From Nostoc parmelioides FACHB-3921 (GTDB taxonomy: Bacteria > Cyanobacteriota > Cyanobacteriia > Cyanobacteriales > Nostocaceae), in the NCBI RefSeq assembly GCF_014696625.1, contig NZ_JACJQL010000024.1:35958-99957 (forward strand): a stretch of DNA of 64,000 nucleotides, written 5' to 3'. The position numbers and the translations under genes were made by a program. Shown here piece by piece: positions 16,790 to 26,382 of the stretch (the stretch's first letter is position 1; every line of letters starts with the position of its first letter). The notes under the pieces are model-generated. The model saw only the letters and a list, made by a program, of their open reading frames with translations. It made no database searches and was not told where the DNA came from.

Positions 16790-17260
16790 TTAGCTGAGTC
16801 GGAAAGTACATTCTAAAATTAATTTTTGATTTACTAAAGAGTATGGCTGAATTTCCAAGGCACGTTTAAAAGCTTTGATGGCTTTAGCATACTTACCTAG
16901 CGCCGCGTAACATAAACCAATACCATGAAGTGCGCCAAAATGTACTGGATTGATTTGGATAACCATTTGACAATCAGCCAAAGATTTTTGATATTCCCCC
17001 ATACTGTAATAGAGAAAAGCCCGGCGATTCCAAGCCTCCGCAAAATCTGGTTGTTCTTGGATTAATTGTGTGAGCATTACTTCAGCTTCAGTAATTTCCC
17101 CAGCATCCAGTAATTTTTGACTCTGATCAATTTTCTCCAACCCATACATTCCCTTTTGTTGAAACCAAATCCGCCAGAGTTTTTTTGTTGCTTGTTCCCG
17201 AACTAAAGCATCAGAATGTTTCAAATCTTCAAGTAAAGAGTTGATTGATGAAGAATCCAT
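16790..17260 (-). CDS. TPR-repeat protein
   Basis: 156 residues. A short N-terminal helix is followed by about three tetratricopeptide repeats (near 42-75 AGEITEAEVMLTQLIQEQPDFAEAW, 76-109 MGEYQKSLADCQMVIQINP, 110-143 LGKYAKAIKAFKRALEIQPYS). No signal peptide or enzymatic domain is visible. It is probably a soluble scaffold; the partner is unknown. Its 3' end converges on the terminator of trpC. Confidence 0.8.
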   Translation of the reverse strand: MDSSSINSLLEDLKHSDALVREQATKKLWRIWFQQKGMYGLEKIDQSQKLLDAGEITEAEVMLTQLIQEQPDFAEAWNRRAFLYYSMGEYQKSLADCQMVIQINPVHFGALHGIGLCYAALGKYAKAIKAFKRALEIQPYSLVNQKLILECTFRLS

Positions 17261-18346
17261 GAATTTTAGAATGATGTTTATCAGTAATTGTGTCCTTTTA
17301 TCAAGGTATCAACTTTCGTCGGAAATTGCTTAAGTCAATTTTAAATTCCTCATAAAAATTCTTCGATGATATTGGCAAATTCAGCAATAAATATGGAATT
17401 CTTGGTATTAAGTAATACTATTGAGCCATAGATGGGCAGATGTACCCTTAAGTAGGAAGGAATTAGAACATCAAAGTTTTAAAAACAAAAACTGACTATT
17501 AGTGATTCACACATTCTCAGTAATAAATGGTTCATAAAAAAATTACAAACCGATAGTAATGATGCTGAAACCAAACAGCTTTAACGGGCGATATCGTACT
17601 TACATCCCTATTATCCGCAACCAACGGAGTGTACATTCCACAGGAGAATCATCTTCATACGCTGATCCCATTGCACATCTTTTCGCGTTGATAGTTAACT
17701 ATCAACCGTCAGCAATCAACGCAGCCTACAAGTGACGATGATTTTAAACGCGTCATAGCTTACCCTAGTTCCTCTTGAGTATAAAATTAGTGAATAAGCA
17801 GACACAACCAATTTATCAAGTTCAGCACATAAAGCATTATTTCTCACTCACCAAGTCAATTAAGCTGATATATTAAGTAGGAACACACAAATAAACTTAA
17901 TGATATTAAGTCAATATCAAGATGAGATGAATCATAACTTTTTTCTCCTACCTGAGCAAAATGATAAATATACGCTGTGGCGTACTTATAATATTTTATA
18001 TATGTAGCTTATTTATTTAAGTAATTGCTGTGCAGAGGACAAATCATGGCACTCAATTTGAGTGCGTAACTGAATCATCATCTTCATCAAGTTTACATAT
18101 TTTTCATATAAAAAATTTAAAAAATATAGGTATGATATCACGGGATAAATTTTAAATTCCAATAGTAAAATATAACAGTTAGCCAATAAGTACAGGTAAA
18201 AAGTGACCACAACACTGAAGGATCAGAGCTTTTAAGTATACTATCTGCTTGCTATGTATATTTATGAAGTATTTTTCATTTACCTGTAACTTGAATAATT
18301 ATTGATTGCTTCAGTAACAAAATTGGTTGATTGCACTTAAAGAATA
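17261..18346. other. 1.1-kb region with no firm gene
   Basis: AT-rich. It contains a possible 58-codon gene (17559-17735, +) that encloses a perfect 20-bp palindrome GTTGATAGTTAACTATCAAC at 17687-17706. A minus-strand frame at 18013-18210 is hydrophobic and AT-driven and is not supported. No promoter or terminator of note was seen. Confidence 0.4.
17559..17735 (+). CDS. Possible small protein (58 residues), unknown
   Basis: Begins MMLKPNSFNGRYRTYIPIIR and is rich in Arg, Asn, Ser and Tyr. GC content and codon use are closer to the coding parts of the window than to the surrounding AT-rich DNA, which is the main reason to list it. No recognised domain, and no clear ribosome site before the ATG. 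The 3' half overlaps a 20-bp palindrome. It could be a real small protein or chance. Confidence 0.35.
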   Translation: MMLKPNSFNGRYRTYIPIIRNQRSVHSTGESSSYADPIAHLFALIVNYQPSAINAAYK

Positions 18347-18751
18347 ATGGGAAACCCAACTATTGGACAATTAGAAAGAGAGATTTCACAACGTGTCAGT
18401 TCTCTGTATAGCGAGAAGCTGGGGCAAAGACCCAAGCAAATCATTTGTCACTTCTTTGATTCTGAATTGGTTATTTCTTTAGAAAATTCAGTTACCCAAA
18501 CTGAGCGTACACTGTTGGATGAAGGTCATGAAACTTTAGTCGAACAAATAAGACTATTGCTAGATAAAATAATTAAAACAGAAATACAAATTCTCATCGA
18601 GAAAGTGATTGGCAAGCCTATTCTTGATGTGATGAGCAATACAAATTTAGCCACAGGTCGTACAGGCATTATCGTGATTTTAGACGAGTTACCCGCAGTA
18701 CGCAATCCAGAATCTATTCCGAAAGCAAATTGGAAGAATGCAGCCGAGTAA
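18347..18751 (+). CDS. DUF2294-family protein
   Basis: 134 residues, soluble. It shows the DUF2294 pattern: IGQLEREISQRVSSLYSEKLG near the N-terminus, an ICHFFDSELVISLENSVT strand pair and a helical middle with the FGR-like LLLDKIIKTEIQILIEKVIGK. It ends with VMSNTNLATGRTGIIVILDE, containing the frequently conserved D-x3-D/N...G stretch. Function is not established. The last 38 bp overlap, tail to tail, the 3' end of the receiver gene at 18714. The two may be functionally related, as DUF2294 genes often lie near signalling genes, but this is only context. Confidence 0.8.
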   Translation: MGNPTIGQLEREISQRVSSLYSEKLGQRPKQIICHFFDSELVISLENSVTQTERTLLDEGHETLVEQIRLLLDKIIKTEIQILIEKVIGKPILDVMSNTNLATGRTGIIVILDELPAVRNPESIPKANWKNAAE

Positions 18752-19115
18752 CATAATGAGTAATCAAAGTATTTAACTGAACAAAATTATATGGTTTGGT
18801 AACGTAGTCATCAGCACCTGTAAGAAAAAGGTGGTCTTGATTCTGCACCAAAATAAAAGGTATAACAGCAATAATGGGAATGTTTGCTGTTTTTGAATCT
18901 TGTTTGAGGTGATTAATTACTTGGCTACCACTTAAATCCGACAATATCATATCTAGTATGATGAGATCCGGTTTTTGAGTTTGTGCCAAAATAATTGCGC
19001 TAACTCCTTGCTTGGCACAAATACAATCATAATTTAAAGTTTTTAGGTGGGAATTTAACAGTTCCAAATTATGCAGATTTTCTTCTACAATTAAAATCAA
19101 TGACCGTCTATCCAT
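18714..19115 (-). CDS. Single-domain response regulator (CheY-like)
   Basis: 133 residues, only a receiver domain. Acidic pocket at the N-terminus is LIVEENL; phosphoacceptor Asp is in DLIILDMILSDLSG; Lys is in DDYVTKP. The Thr/Ser that normally follows strand 4 (as in ALTA) is replaced: the sequence reads IIAVIPFIL. An acidic residue pair after the first strand is EE rather than DD. Switching may therefore be altered, although the Asp and Lys are intact. It overlaps the DUF2294 gene by 38 bp at the 3' ends. Confidence 0.85.
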   Translation of the reverse strand: MDRRSLILIVEENLHNLELLNSHLKTLNYDCICAKQGVSAIILAQTQKPDLIILDMILSDLSGSQVINHLKQDSKTANIPIIAVIPFILVQNQDHLFLTGADDYVTKPYNFVQLNTLITHYVTRLHSSNLLSE

Positions 19116-19683
19116 AAAAAATAGTCACCCTTCATGCAAGGCTATACACCCAAAATTCACTACTCGGTTGAGTGTTATAAATCACTCCCAATAGTGGTCA
19201 TATTCTTTAGTAAGTGATTTGATGGATGTACGAGGCTGACTTCATGCGGCTGAGTGCGGCTTGATATGACTGGCTCGTATGTTCTCGACTAGGTTGAATA
19301 TATTACGCTGGTGTTGAGGGTAAACGGTAACAAGCTAGTAAGTACATCAATGTAATATCTTGATTCTAAATTCCTTCCCGGTCAATGGTAGTTGCAACTT
19401 TCCTATGTATTAATTTATTCATTAGTACAGAGTAGCTGCTTTAATACTATATTTTTGGATATGCTAAACCTGTAGTGCAACAGCTGTCAAGTTTTCGGCG
19501 ATCGCTATTCAGGAGAGCTAATATTAATAGTATGAATTGCCAATATTTCATCACTTCTACGACAACCCGTCTCTTGACACAGGTATTTAATTAGAATTAT
19601 TCTCATTCTTAGTAGATTTGATATCTGTTACCACTATATTTTTATTAAGTCAAGTATTTATTATCAGCAGTCCAGATTAATCC
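19116..19683. other. Intergenic region upstream of the iron-uptake permease, with a Fur-like site
   Basis: 568 bp without a gene. GAATTATTCTCATTCTT at 19594-19610 resembles degenerate cyanobacterial Fur boxes and lies 74 bp before the fecC-like start. The rest holds a HIP1 site (near 19498) and nothing else recognisable. Confidence 0.4.
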
Positions 19684-20721
19684 ATGAAACTAAAGCAGCG
19701 ACAGCAAAAAATGTTCAAGAATGTTAGCGCTGCTTCTAGAAACGAAGCGCGGGTATTTTTAGCTACCTTATTTTTAGTTGTTGTTCTCGTTTTGGCAATA
19801 GGCGCTTCTTTATCTTTTGGTGCTGTCCCCATGACACCAGAACAATTGTGGCTAGCGATTTGGCGACAGGGAGAGCAAATTTATCAAACCATTCTGTGGG
19901 ACTTGCGCCTACCAAGAACCATAGCAGCGATTTTGGTGGGTGCAGCTTTAGGAATGTCAGGTTCCCTACTCCAGGGAATGTTACGCAACGGACTAGCCGA
20001 CCCCTTTTTACTGGGGATTTCTGCGGGTGCTGGTTTGGTAGCGATCGCCATGTTTAGTTTAGGGGTATTCTTAGCTTGGGTTCCCTTGGCGGCCTGGGTC
20101 GGGGGAGTACTGACGACAGTGATTGTCTATTTTTTAGCCAGAACTGGAGATGGTATTTCTGTAGAAAGGCTGATTTTGGGTGGTGTGGCAGTAAGCGCCA
20201 TGTTTGGGGCGATACAGTCTGTTTTGCTGCTATTAACAGAAGATGGCAGGATACAGTCCGCCTTAAATTGGCTGATTGGCAGTTTAAATGGCCGGGGATG
20301 GGCAGAAGTGACTACGGCTGGTGCTTATATTAGTGTGGCATTAGTCTTGGGATGTTTATTAGCGCGATCTGTCAACTTATTGAACCTGGGGGATGAACTA
20401 GCCGTCAGTTTAGGGGTTTCCTTGGGGCGATCGCGCATTTTCATCGGCGGAGTTGCTACACTATTAGCCGCAGGTGCCGTCAGTATTGGCGGTTTGATTG
20501 GTTTTGTTGGTTTAATTGTCCCCCACGGTATCCGCTTACTAGTAGGCACAGATTATCGCGCCGTCTTACCACTCAGCGCCTTGGGAGGTGCATTAGTCAT
20601 GACCATTGCAGACTTACTTTCCCGCCTGGGTGCAGTAGAACTCCCAGTTGGTTCCGTCACCGCGTTGCTAGGTTCACCGTTATTTATTTGGTTACTTTAT
20701 CGGCGTAAAAGCGGAATTTGA
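19684..20721 (+). CDS. FecCD-family iron/heme ABC transporter permease
   Basis: 345 residues. Cytoplasmic-membrane permease of the BtuC/FecCD/FhuB type that moves iron chelates, heme or corrinoids into the cytosol. About ten hydrophobic helices are visible. Family motifs: LRLPRTIAAILVGAALGMSG, LLQGMLRNGLADPFLLGISAGAGL, the L-loop that contacts the ATPase (VGFVGLIVPHGIRLLVG) and the C-terminal LPVGSVTALLGSPLFIWLL. The gene for the ATPase follows after 86 bp and a receptor and binding protein lie beyond, so the substrate is probably the same ferric chelate or heme. Shorter starts at Met10 are possible. Confidence 0.93.
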   Translation: MKLKQRQQKMFKNVSAASRNEARVFLATLFLVVVLVLAIGASLSFGAVPMTPEQLWLAIWRQGEQIYQTILWDLRLPRTIAAILVGAALGMSGSLLQGMLRNGLADPFLLGISAGAGLVAIAMFSLGVFLAWVPLAAWVGGVLTTVIVYFLARTGDGISVERLILGGVAVSAMFGAIQSVLLLLTEDGRIQSALNWLIGSLNGRGWAEVTTAGAYISVALVLGCLLARSVNLLNLGDELAVSLGVSLGRSRIFIGGVATLLAAGAVSIGGLIGFVGLIVPHGIRLLVGTDYRAVLPLSALGGALVMTIADLLSRLGAVELPVGSVTALLGSPLFIWLLYRRKSGI

Positions 20722-20807
20722 ACTTCTAGAAATTACGAATGAAAATGAAAATCAAGGGTTTAGGGAAAGCTTTCCGAATTTTGAATTTTGAATCTTGAAT
20801 TGTTAAT

Positions 20808-21587
20808 ATGCCTCTAGAAACGCAAAACTTAACGGGTGGATATACAGCGAAAACTGTAGTTAAAAACATCTCCTTAGTAATTGAAAAAGGTGAATGGTTG
20901 AGTTTAGTAGGTGCGAATGGTTCTGGTAAATCTACCCTACTAAAACTCATGAGTCGTTTATTAGTTCCCCAAACAGGAATTGTATTATTAGATGGGAAAG
21001 CAATTCATACTCAACCCGCCAATATTGTCGCTCAAAAACTAGCCTTATTACCCCAACAGCAAGCAATTCCCCCAGGTTTAACAGTCAGGCAATTGGTATC
21101 ATTAGGGCGTACTCCACACCAACCTTGGTGGCAATGGGAATTAAATGTAGAAGATAGAGAAAAAATTGCTGAGGCTTTACATTTAACTCAGATGGAAAGC
21201 TATCAGGAGCGTTTAGTAGAGCAACTTTCTGGTGGTGAAAGACAAAGAGCTTTTTTAGCACTGGCTTTAGCCCAAGACCCGCAAATTTTGTTATTAGATG
21301 AACCCACAACTTATTTAGATATTCGCTATCAATTAGAACTATTAGAACTATTGAAAAATTTGAATCAAAAGCCAGGTATTACGATTTTAACCGTTTTACA
21401 TGAAATCAACTTAGCTGCTAGATATAGTTCTCGGATTGCTCTACTTTATCAAGGTAATATTTTTGCTTTAGGAGAACCAGAAATTGTTCTCACCCCAGAA
21501 AATTTAGCTGAAGTGTTAGGCGTAGAAGTTGCCATCTTAAATACTCCTGTAGGATTGCAAATTTGTCCCTTAGCTCCAATTCAATAA
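20808..21587 (+). CDS. FecE/BtuD-type ABC transporter ATP-binding protein
   Basis: 259 residues. Walker A GANGSGKST (near 39-47), Q-loop LLPQQQ, signature LSGGERQRA, Walker B ILLLDEPTTYLD, and His switch TVLHEINLA. The family energises import of iron chelates, heme or vitamin B12. It forms the inner-membrane transporter with the permease upstream. The 86-bp gap contains short TTTTGAAT repeats but no terminator. Confidence 0.94.
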   Translation: MPLETQNLTGGYTAKTVVKNISLVIEKGEWLSLVGANGSGKSTLLKLMSRLLVPQTGIVLLDGKAIHTQPANIVAQKLALLPQQQAIPPGLTVRQLVSLGRTPHQPWWQWELNVEDREKIAEALHLTQMESYQERLVEQLSGGERQRAFLALALAQDPQILLLDEPTTYLDIRYQLELLELLKNLNQKPGITILTVLHEINLAARYSSRIALLYQGNIFALGEPEIVLTPENLAEVLGVEVAILNTPVGLQICPLAPIQ

Positions 21588-21649
21588 AAATTTCGTCGGT
21601 AATATATACATACGTAAGTAAATATAAATGATATCTATACGGTAAGTAT

Positions 21650-21662
21650 GATAATCATTATC
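21650..21662. promoter_or_regulatory. Fur box upstream of the TonB-dependent receptor
   Basis: GATAATCATTATC, extended to TGATAATCATTATCA, is a near-perfect match to the classic Fur operator. It lies about 250 bp upstream of the receptor start. It implies repression under iron sufficiency. Confidence 0.8.
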
Positions 21663-21909
21663 AAAAAAATGGTATACTAAACATTGATAATAAATAAGCA
21701 TCTACCTAAAGTAATGATCAAGATAAAACCTGCATCGCAGAGATATTAAAAACCACCAAAAATTGGATTTTTCACAGAATCTCATACCAATAATATTTAC
21801 CCAATTCATAAATAGATGAAGGTAAATATTATAACTTCATTTTGCCATTAATCATGATATTAATGGCGTGATTTTCGTGCGTCTTAATTTTTTTTGCTGA
21901 GGAGAGTTC

Positions 21910-24543
21910 ATGAAATATTATTTGTTCACAGCAGTTTTGGCAGTGACAATTCCTATAGCTGCACTGGGAAATGAAATACCAGTCAATAATACTCCAGTTA
22001 ATCAGGCAGAAAATGCCAAGTTAACTGAAATCAAAGCCATTAATATTGAGGAAGTTGACAAAGGAATCAGCATCATCATAGAAACAGCTAGTGGAGAAAT
22101 TCCTGAAGGGGAAATTATTGAAAATAGCACCGATGTAGTTATTAAATTAAGCAATGTCAAACTGAATCTTCCTGACGGTAATAACTTCATTAAAGATAAA
22201 CCTATTCCAGGAATCAATTCTCTCACCGTCACTCAACAATCTGCAACAGAAGTAGAAATCAAAATCGTTGGAGATGGAACATTACCAAACGTTGAACAAC
22301 GAGAAAGTCAACAAGGACTGGCGTTGAGTGTCATTCCCACACCCAAAGTAGTAGCGGATGAAAATACCATAGAACTCAACGTCGTGGGAAACCGTGACGC
22401 AAATGAAACAGCACCAGCTAACGTCACCATTATCGATAGGGAACAAATAGAAAAACAACAAGCGCGAGATGTTAGAGACTTATTGCGTTATGAACCAGGG
22501 ATTTCCGTACCCTACGACAGTCGCGGTGGTTTACAAGGAATCAACGTGCGAGGGTTGAGTGGAAATCGCGTCAATCTGCAAGTAGATGGTATTCGTCTAC
22601 CTTATGAATATAGCTATGGTGCTACTCGTCTGGGTAGAGACTTTGTAGATATTGAAACCTTAAACGCTTTAGAAATTTTCCGAGGAAATAATTCCGCAGT
22701 ATTAGGAAGTGACGCGTTAGGTGGAACAGTTAATTTTGCAACCGCTAGAACTGGAAGTCTCTTAGAGAGTATTGGTAAAGACTCTTATACAAGTGTTCGC
22801 GCACAATATAGTAGTAAAGATAGCGGTTTTGTCGGGACATTTGTCCAAGCAAATCGGTTGGATAATATCGATACCCTATTTATCTATACCCGACGTGATA
22901 GTGGGTCATTAGAAGTAGCTGGAGGAAACAGCATTTATCAAGATGACCAAGATAGAACCCGCAATAACTTTCTAGGAAAATTAACTTATAACTTTAATCA
23001 GGAAAGTTTTCTGGAATTGACTGGAGAATATTTCAACAACATTACTGATAGTCGATTCTCCACCGCCAACTTACCGGGAATGATTTTTGAAGCTTCAACT
23101 CAAGATTTACAAGAAGAAGTCACAACAACTCGCAGCAGATTTAGTTTAGGATATCAATACGATAATCCCAACAGCAAATCATGGTTGCAATTTGCCCGTG
23201 CGAATCTTTATTACCAAAATGCAATTACCGAAGAAGATAGTAACAGGAGTGTCCGCAGTGCTGGAACTATCAGAACAGAAGCAGCAGATAAAGATTTAAC
23301 CGACAGAGTTCAAGGGGCAAATGTTCAACTCCGGAGTGATTTTAATATAGGGGATATCAAAAATAGTCTCACCTCTGGCTTAGAAATTTCCCACAACTAC
23401 AACGAGCGCAATTACTTTAACTTTATTACTACCACAGGCACAAGAGTAAATGCAGCCGGATTCCCCCAGAAAGACTTTCCTGATAGCGATACTTTCCGCT
23501 TTGGTACTTACTTACAAAATGAAATTTCCTTTGGTGATGGTAAAGTAAAATTAATCCCTGGCTTGCGCTTTGATGTTTACAACTTAACCACAGCAAATAA
23601 TCCTGAATTTACACAAAAACAGCAAGGTGTTGATGCGGTAAACTACTCCACATCTGCACTTTCTCCCAGCTTAGGAATTGTCTATGAACCATCTCCAGGG
23701 TTAACATTATTTAGTAGATATTCCCGTGGGTTTCGTCCCCCACTATATAGCGAACTAAATTTTGCTTTTCGCGCTGATATTCCATTACGACCCCATAAAG
23801 GCATTTCTAACCCCGACTTACAAGCAGAAACCAGCAACAACTTTGAACTAGGATTACGTAGCCGTTCTCAACAATTTGATTTTGATATTACTGGCTTCTA
23901 CAATCGTTATAGAAACTTCATTGAACCATCTGTATTTGTTGGTTTTGACCCCAATGATTTCGGGACATTTAGAACGGCTGGAAGAGCGATTCCTTTCCAG
24001 ATTTTTCAGGCGCAGAATATACCAGATGCAGAAATTTTTGGCTTAGAAATTAAAACAGCTTACCGATTTAGTCAAGAACCTGGTGGTTTTAGCTTAAAAG
24101 GCGCTTTAGGTTGGCAAATTGGTAATGATTTAACCAAAGATATCCCCTTAACTACGATTAATCCTTTACAAGCCGTCATTGGTTTAGGATATCAGTCTCC
24201 AAATGATATATGGGGTGCAGAATTAATCGGTACTTTTGTCGCTCAAGCTAGAGAACAAGCATTAGTTGATGACCAAACCAGTGTACAGAATGGTGGACAA
24301 CCAACCAGAAGAATCGATTTTTATGAACCTGATGCTTATACCTTAGTGGATTTTGTTGGTTACTACAATATCAATCCTAATCTCACATTAACGGCTGGTG
24401 TTTATAACATCTTTAATACTGAATATTATCAGTATGCTGATGTGCGGACAATTAATAGTAATGCTACAGCTTTTGCAGCGCAACGGGGGCGTTATACTCA
24501 ACCTGGGACAAATTTCGCTATTAGTTTGAATTGGAGATTTTGA
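21910..24543 (+). CDS. AMIN-domain TonB-dependent receptor, heme/hemoglobin type
   Basis: 877-residue outer-membrane importer. Signal peptide at 1-20 (YLFTAVLAVTIPIAALG). An AMIN domain (about 40-145) precedes the plug, as is usual for cyanobacterial receptors and thought to aid periplasmic positioning. Plug about 165-285 (VTIIDREQIEKQQARDVRDL, GGLQGINVRGLSGNRVNLQVDG), then a 22-strand barrel ending in the aromatic NWRF. FRPPLYSEL followed by NPDLQAETSNNFELGL corresponds to the FRAP and NPNL boxes of heme/hemoglobin receptors, favouring heme over siderophore. Followed directly by a binding lipoprotein and preceded by permease and ATPase genes; Fur box upstream. Ligand is inferred. Confidence 0.93.
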   Translation: MKYYLFTAVLAVTIPIAALGNEIPVNNTPVNQAENAKLTEIKAINIEEVDKGISIIIETASGEIPEGEIIENSTDVVIKLSNVKLNLPDGNNFIKDKPIPGINSLTVTQQSATEVEIKIVGDGTLPNVEQRESQQGLALSVIPTPKVVADENTIELNVVGNRDANETAPANVTIIDREQIEKQQARDVRDLLRYEPGISVPYDSRGGLQGINVRGLSGNRVNLQVDGIRLPYEYSYGATRLGRDFVDIETLNALEIFRGNNSAVLGSDALGGTVNFATARTGSLLESIGKDSYTSVRAQYSSKDSGFVGTFVQANRLDNIDTLFIYTRRDSGSLEVAGGNSIYQDDQDRTRNNFLGKLTYNFNQESFLELTGEYFNNITDSRFSTANLPGMIFEASTQDLQEEVTTTRSRFSLGYQYDNPNSKSWLQFARANLYYQNAITEEDSNRSVRSAGTIRTEAADKDLTDRVQGANVQLRSDFNIGDIKNSLTSGLEISHNYNERNYFNFITTTGTRVNAAGFPQKDFPDSDTFRFGTYLQNEISFGDGKVKLIPGLRFDVYNLTTANNPEFTQKQQGVDAVNYSTSALSPSLGIVYEPSPGLTLFSRYSRGFRPPLYSELNFAFRADIPLRPHKGISNPDLQAETSNNFELGLRSRSQQFDFDITGFYNRYRNFIEPSVFVGFDPNDFGTFRTAGRAIPFQIFQAQNIPDAEIFGLEIKTAYRFSQEPGGFSLKGALGWQIGNDLTKDIPLTTINPLQAVIGLGYQSPNDIWGAELIGTFVAQAREQALVDDQTSVQNGGQPTRRIDFYEPDAYTLVDFVGYYNINPNLTLTAGVYNIFNTEYYQYADVRTINSNATAFAAQRGRYTQPGTNFAISLNWRF

Positions 24544-24554
24544 AGAGGTTAGTT

Positions 24555-25442
24555 ATGAATAAACATCTGATATTATGGGCGATGTCTTTTTTGGTGATTG
24601 TTAATTTATGGGGTTGTACAAATAATCAAAATAATTCTACAGCTACAGATACAAAACAGGCTGCATCGCAACCAATCATATTAGCAAACAGGGTAGTAGC
24701 ATTGACACCGTTAGGTGCAGATTTAATTTACAACTTGGATAAAAGCAAACTATTGGCTGTTCCGGCTGGCAGATATACCGATGTAGTGGCTAAAGCTAAA
24801 TTTGCTGAATTACCGAGAATTGGCGGGAGGGGTAACATTAACTTAGAAAAAATTGTGGCTTTAAAACCAGATTTAGTCATTGGTTCAGAAACATTTCAAG
24901 GTCAGATTTTAAATAAACTCCAGGAATTAGGAATTAACACAGTTTCTCATGAAACGAGGAGTTGGGATGATTTGAAAAGTTTGACAGAAGATTTAGCTGG
25001 ACGTATCGGCGCTGACCCGAAACCAATTTTAGATAAATACCAATCCTTCATAGCTCAAATTCCCGAAAATGGTAAATCTGTTTTAGTATTAGTTAGTACT
25101 CAGCCAACCTTATCCCCTAATAAAAATAGTTGGTCTGGTGATTTACTAGAGAAATTTGAATACAAAAATGTCACAGGAGATTTACAAGCTAATACCAGAT
25201 TTCAAGGCTATTTAACTCTCTCACAAGAGCAAATACTAGCTACTAATCCAGAGAAAATATTTATCATGGAATCTGATAATGTGAATCCAGATGATTTTAA
25301 AAAACTACCTTTTTGGAATCAACTAAAAGCAACACAAAATAACCAAGTCTACATTTTCCATCATGATGGTTTAATTAGTCCTACTAGCGTAAATACAGTG
25401 GAAGAAGTGACTAATAAGTTACGCCAGACAGCATCAAATTAG
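24555..25442 (+). CDS. Substrate-binding lipoprotein of the iron/heme ABC importer
   Basis: 295 residues from ATG 24555, preceded by GAAGAGG. Lipoprotein signal peptide with lipobox LWGC (Cys near 21). The mature part is a class III (BtuF/FepB/HmuT-like) binding protein: RVVALTPLGADLIYNL, LPRIGGRGNINLEKIVALKPDLVIGS, LGINTVSHET, VNTVEEVTNKLRQ. An ATG at 24531, overlapping the receptor gene, would put extra residues before the signal peptide and is less likely. With the three upstream genes it completes a receptor-binding protein-permease-ATPase route. Confidence 0.9.
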   Translation: MNKHLILWAMSFLVIVNLWGCTNNQNNSTATDTKQAASQPIILANRVVALTPLGADLIYNLDKSKLLAVPAGRYTDVVAKAKFAELPRIGGRGNINLEKIVALKPDLVIGSETFQGQILNKLQELGINTVSHETRSWDDLKSLTEDLAGRIGADPKPILDKYQSFIAQIPENGKSVLVLVSTQPTLSPNKNSWSGDLLEKFEYKNVTGDLQANTRFQGYLTLSQEQILATNPEKIFIMESDNVNPDDFKKLPFWNQLKATQNNQVYIFHHDGLISPTSVNTVEEVTNKLRQTASN

Positions 25443-25938
25443 GGACTTGTACCATAGCAATGATCTGTTTTTTACAATTATCAATCAGATCTCATGAAGT
25501 GTTAATTTATCCATGAGATGGGGTTTGTGAGTAGGGACGTTGCATACAACGTCTCTACATCATTAATTTGGCCCAACTTCATAGAGAATTGGTATTAATT
25601 GAAACATCCAGCTAAGATAAAGCCCTCGTAAAACAAGGCTGACAAGTCTGTCAACCGTCAACAGCTATATTTAAATATCTTTCTCTAGAAAGATAGTCAA
25701 TATTTCTGTTTTATAGTTACGTATTTTTGGATTCTTTTTTTAAGAAAAGTCTTTTGAGAAAATCCATTTATTAAACAATTAATGGTAAGAAGCAGGAATA
25801 TAAATATGTCTGTATTCCGTTAGCAGAAAGCTTTTATATCTATCTTCTGGATTTTGTATTTATCTCATTTGGGAGAAACAATTGTAAAGCAGACTTAGTA
25901 ATCTTAATACAGATGCAAGTTAATTTTTTGAGGTAACT
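25443..25938. other. Intergenic region with a dispersed palindromic repeat
   Basis: No gene seen. GTAGGGACGTTG at 25531-25542 pairs with CAACGTCTCTAC at 25547-25558 around CATA. This looks like a member of the dispersed hairpin repeats of Nostoc genomes; a related form is at 56233-56252. The rest is AT-rich. Confidence 0.6.
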
Positions 25939-26211
25939 ATGAATATTATTGCATGGGTAGTATTAGGTTTATTAGCTGGTGCGATCGCCAAAGCCATTTA
26001 TCCAGGTACACAAGGCGGTGGTATCCTGTCCACAATGATTTTAGGTATCATCGGTGCTTTTATTGGCGGCAGTTTATATAGCCTATTCGCAACGGGAACT
26101 TTACAGTTGACAGCTACTAGTCTGAGTCTTCCTGGTCTGTTAATTGCTGTCCTTGGTGCGATGGTTGCTATTTATTTGTGGGGACTACTCAGCAGAAGCA
26201 GAAGTGTATAG
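25939..26211 (+). CDS. GlsB/YeaQ/YmgE-family small membrane protein
   Basis: 90 residues with three hydrophobic segments and the family pattern IIAWVVLGLLAGAIAKAIYPG, GGGILSTMILGIIGAFIGG and GAMVAIYLWG. The family (formerly transglycosylase-associated proteins) is linked to general stress; its molecular role is uncertain. Good ribosome site TGAGGTAACT before ATG 25939. A Mn catalase gene follows 171 bp downstream, consistent with a stress setting. Confidence 0.9.
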   Translation: MNIIAWVVLGLLAGAIAKAIYPGTQGGGILSTMILGIIGAFIGGSLYSLFATGTLQLTATSLSLPGLLIAVLGAMVAIYLWGLLSRSRSV

Positions 26212-26382
26212 CTTTAACAGGCGAAAGGCGAACTCAAGATCTACTTAAATATTAAGTTTCTGGTTTGACTGACTCCGAATAGTTAAATACTTTTGCCTTC
26301 CTATAGCAGTTTAAATAGATTGGCTAGCAACTGAATGTTTGGTTAGTCTTCTCTTTGTTGAAAATAATCACAGGGGCAATTC

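Noticed and set aside
18013..18210. Minus-strand hydrophobic frame of 65 residues
   Set aside because: AT-driven composition (Tyr, Leu, Lys, Ile), no ribosome site and no family resemblance.
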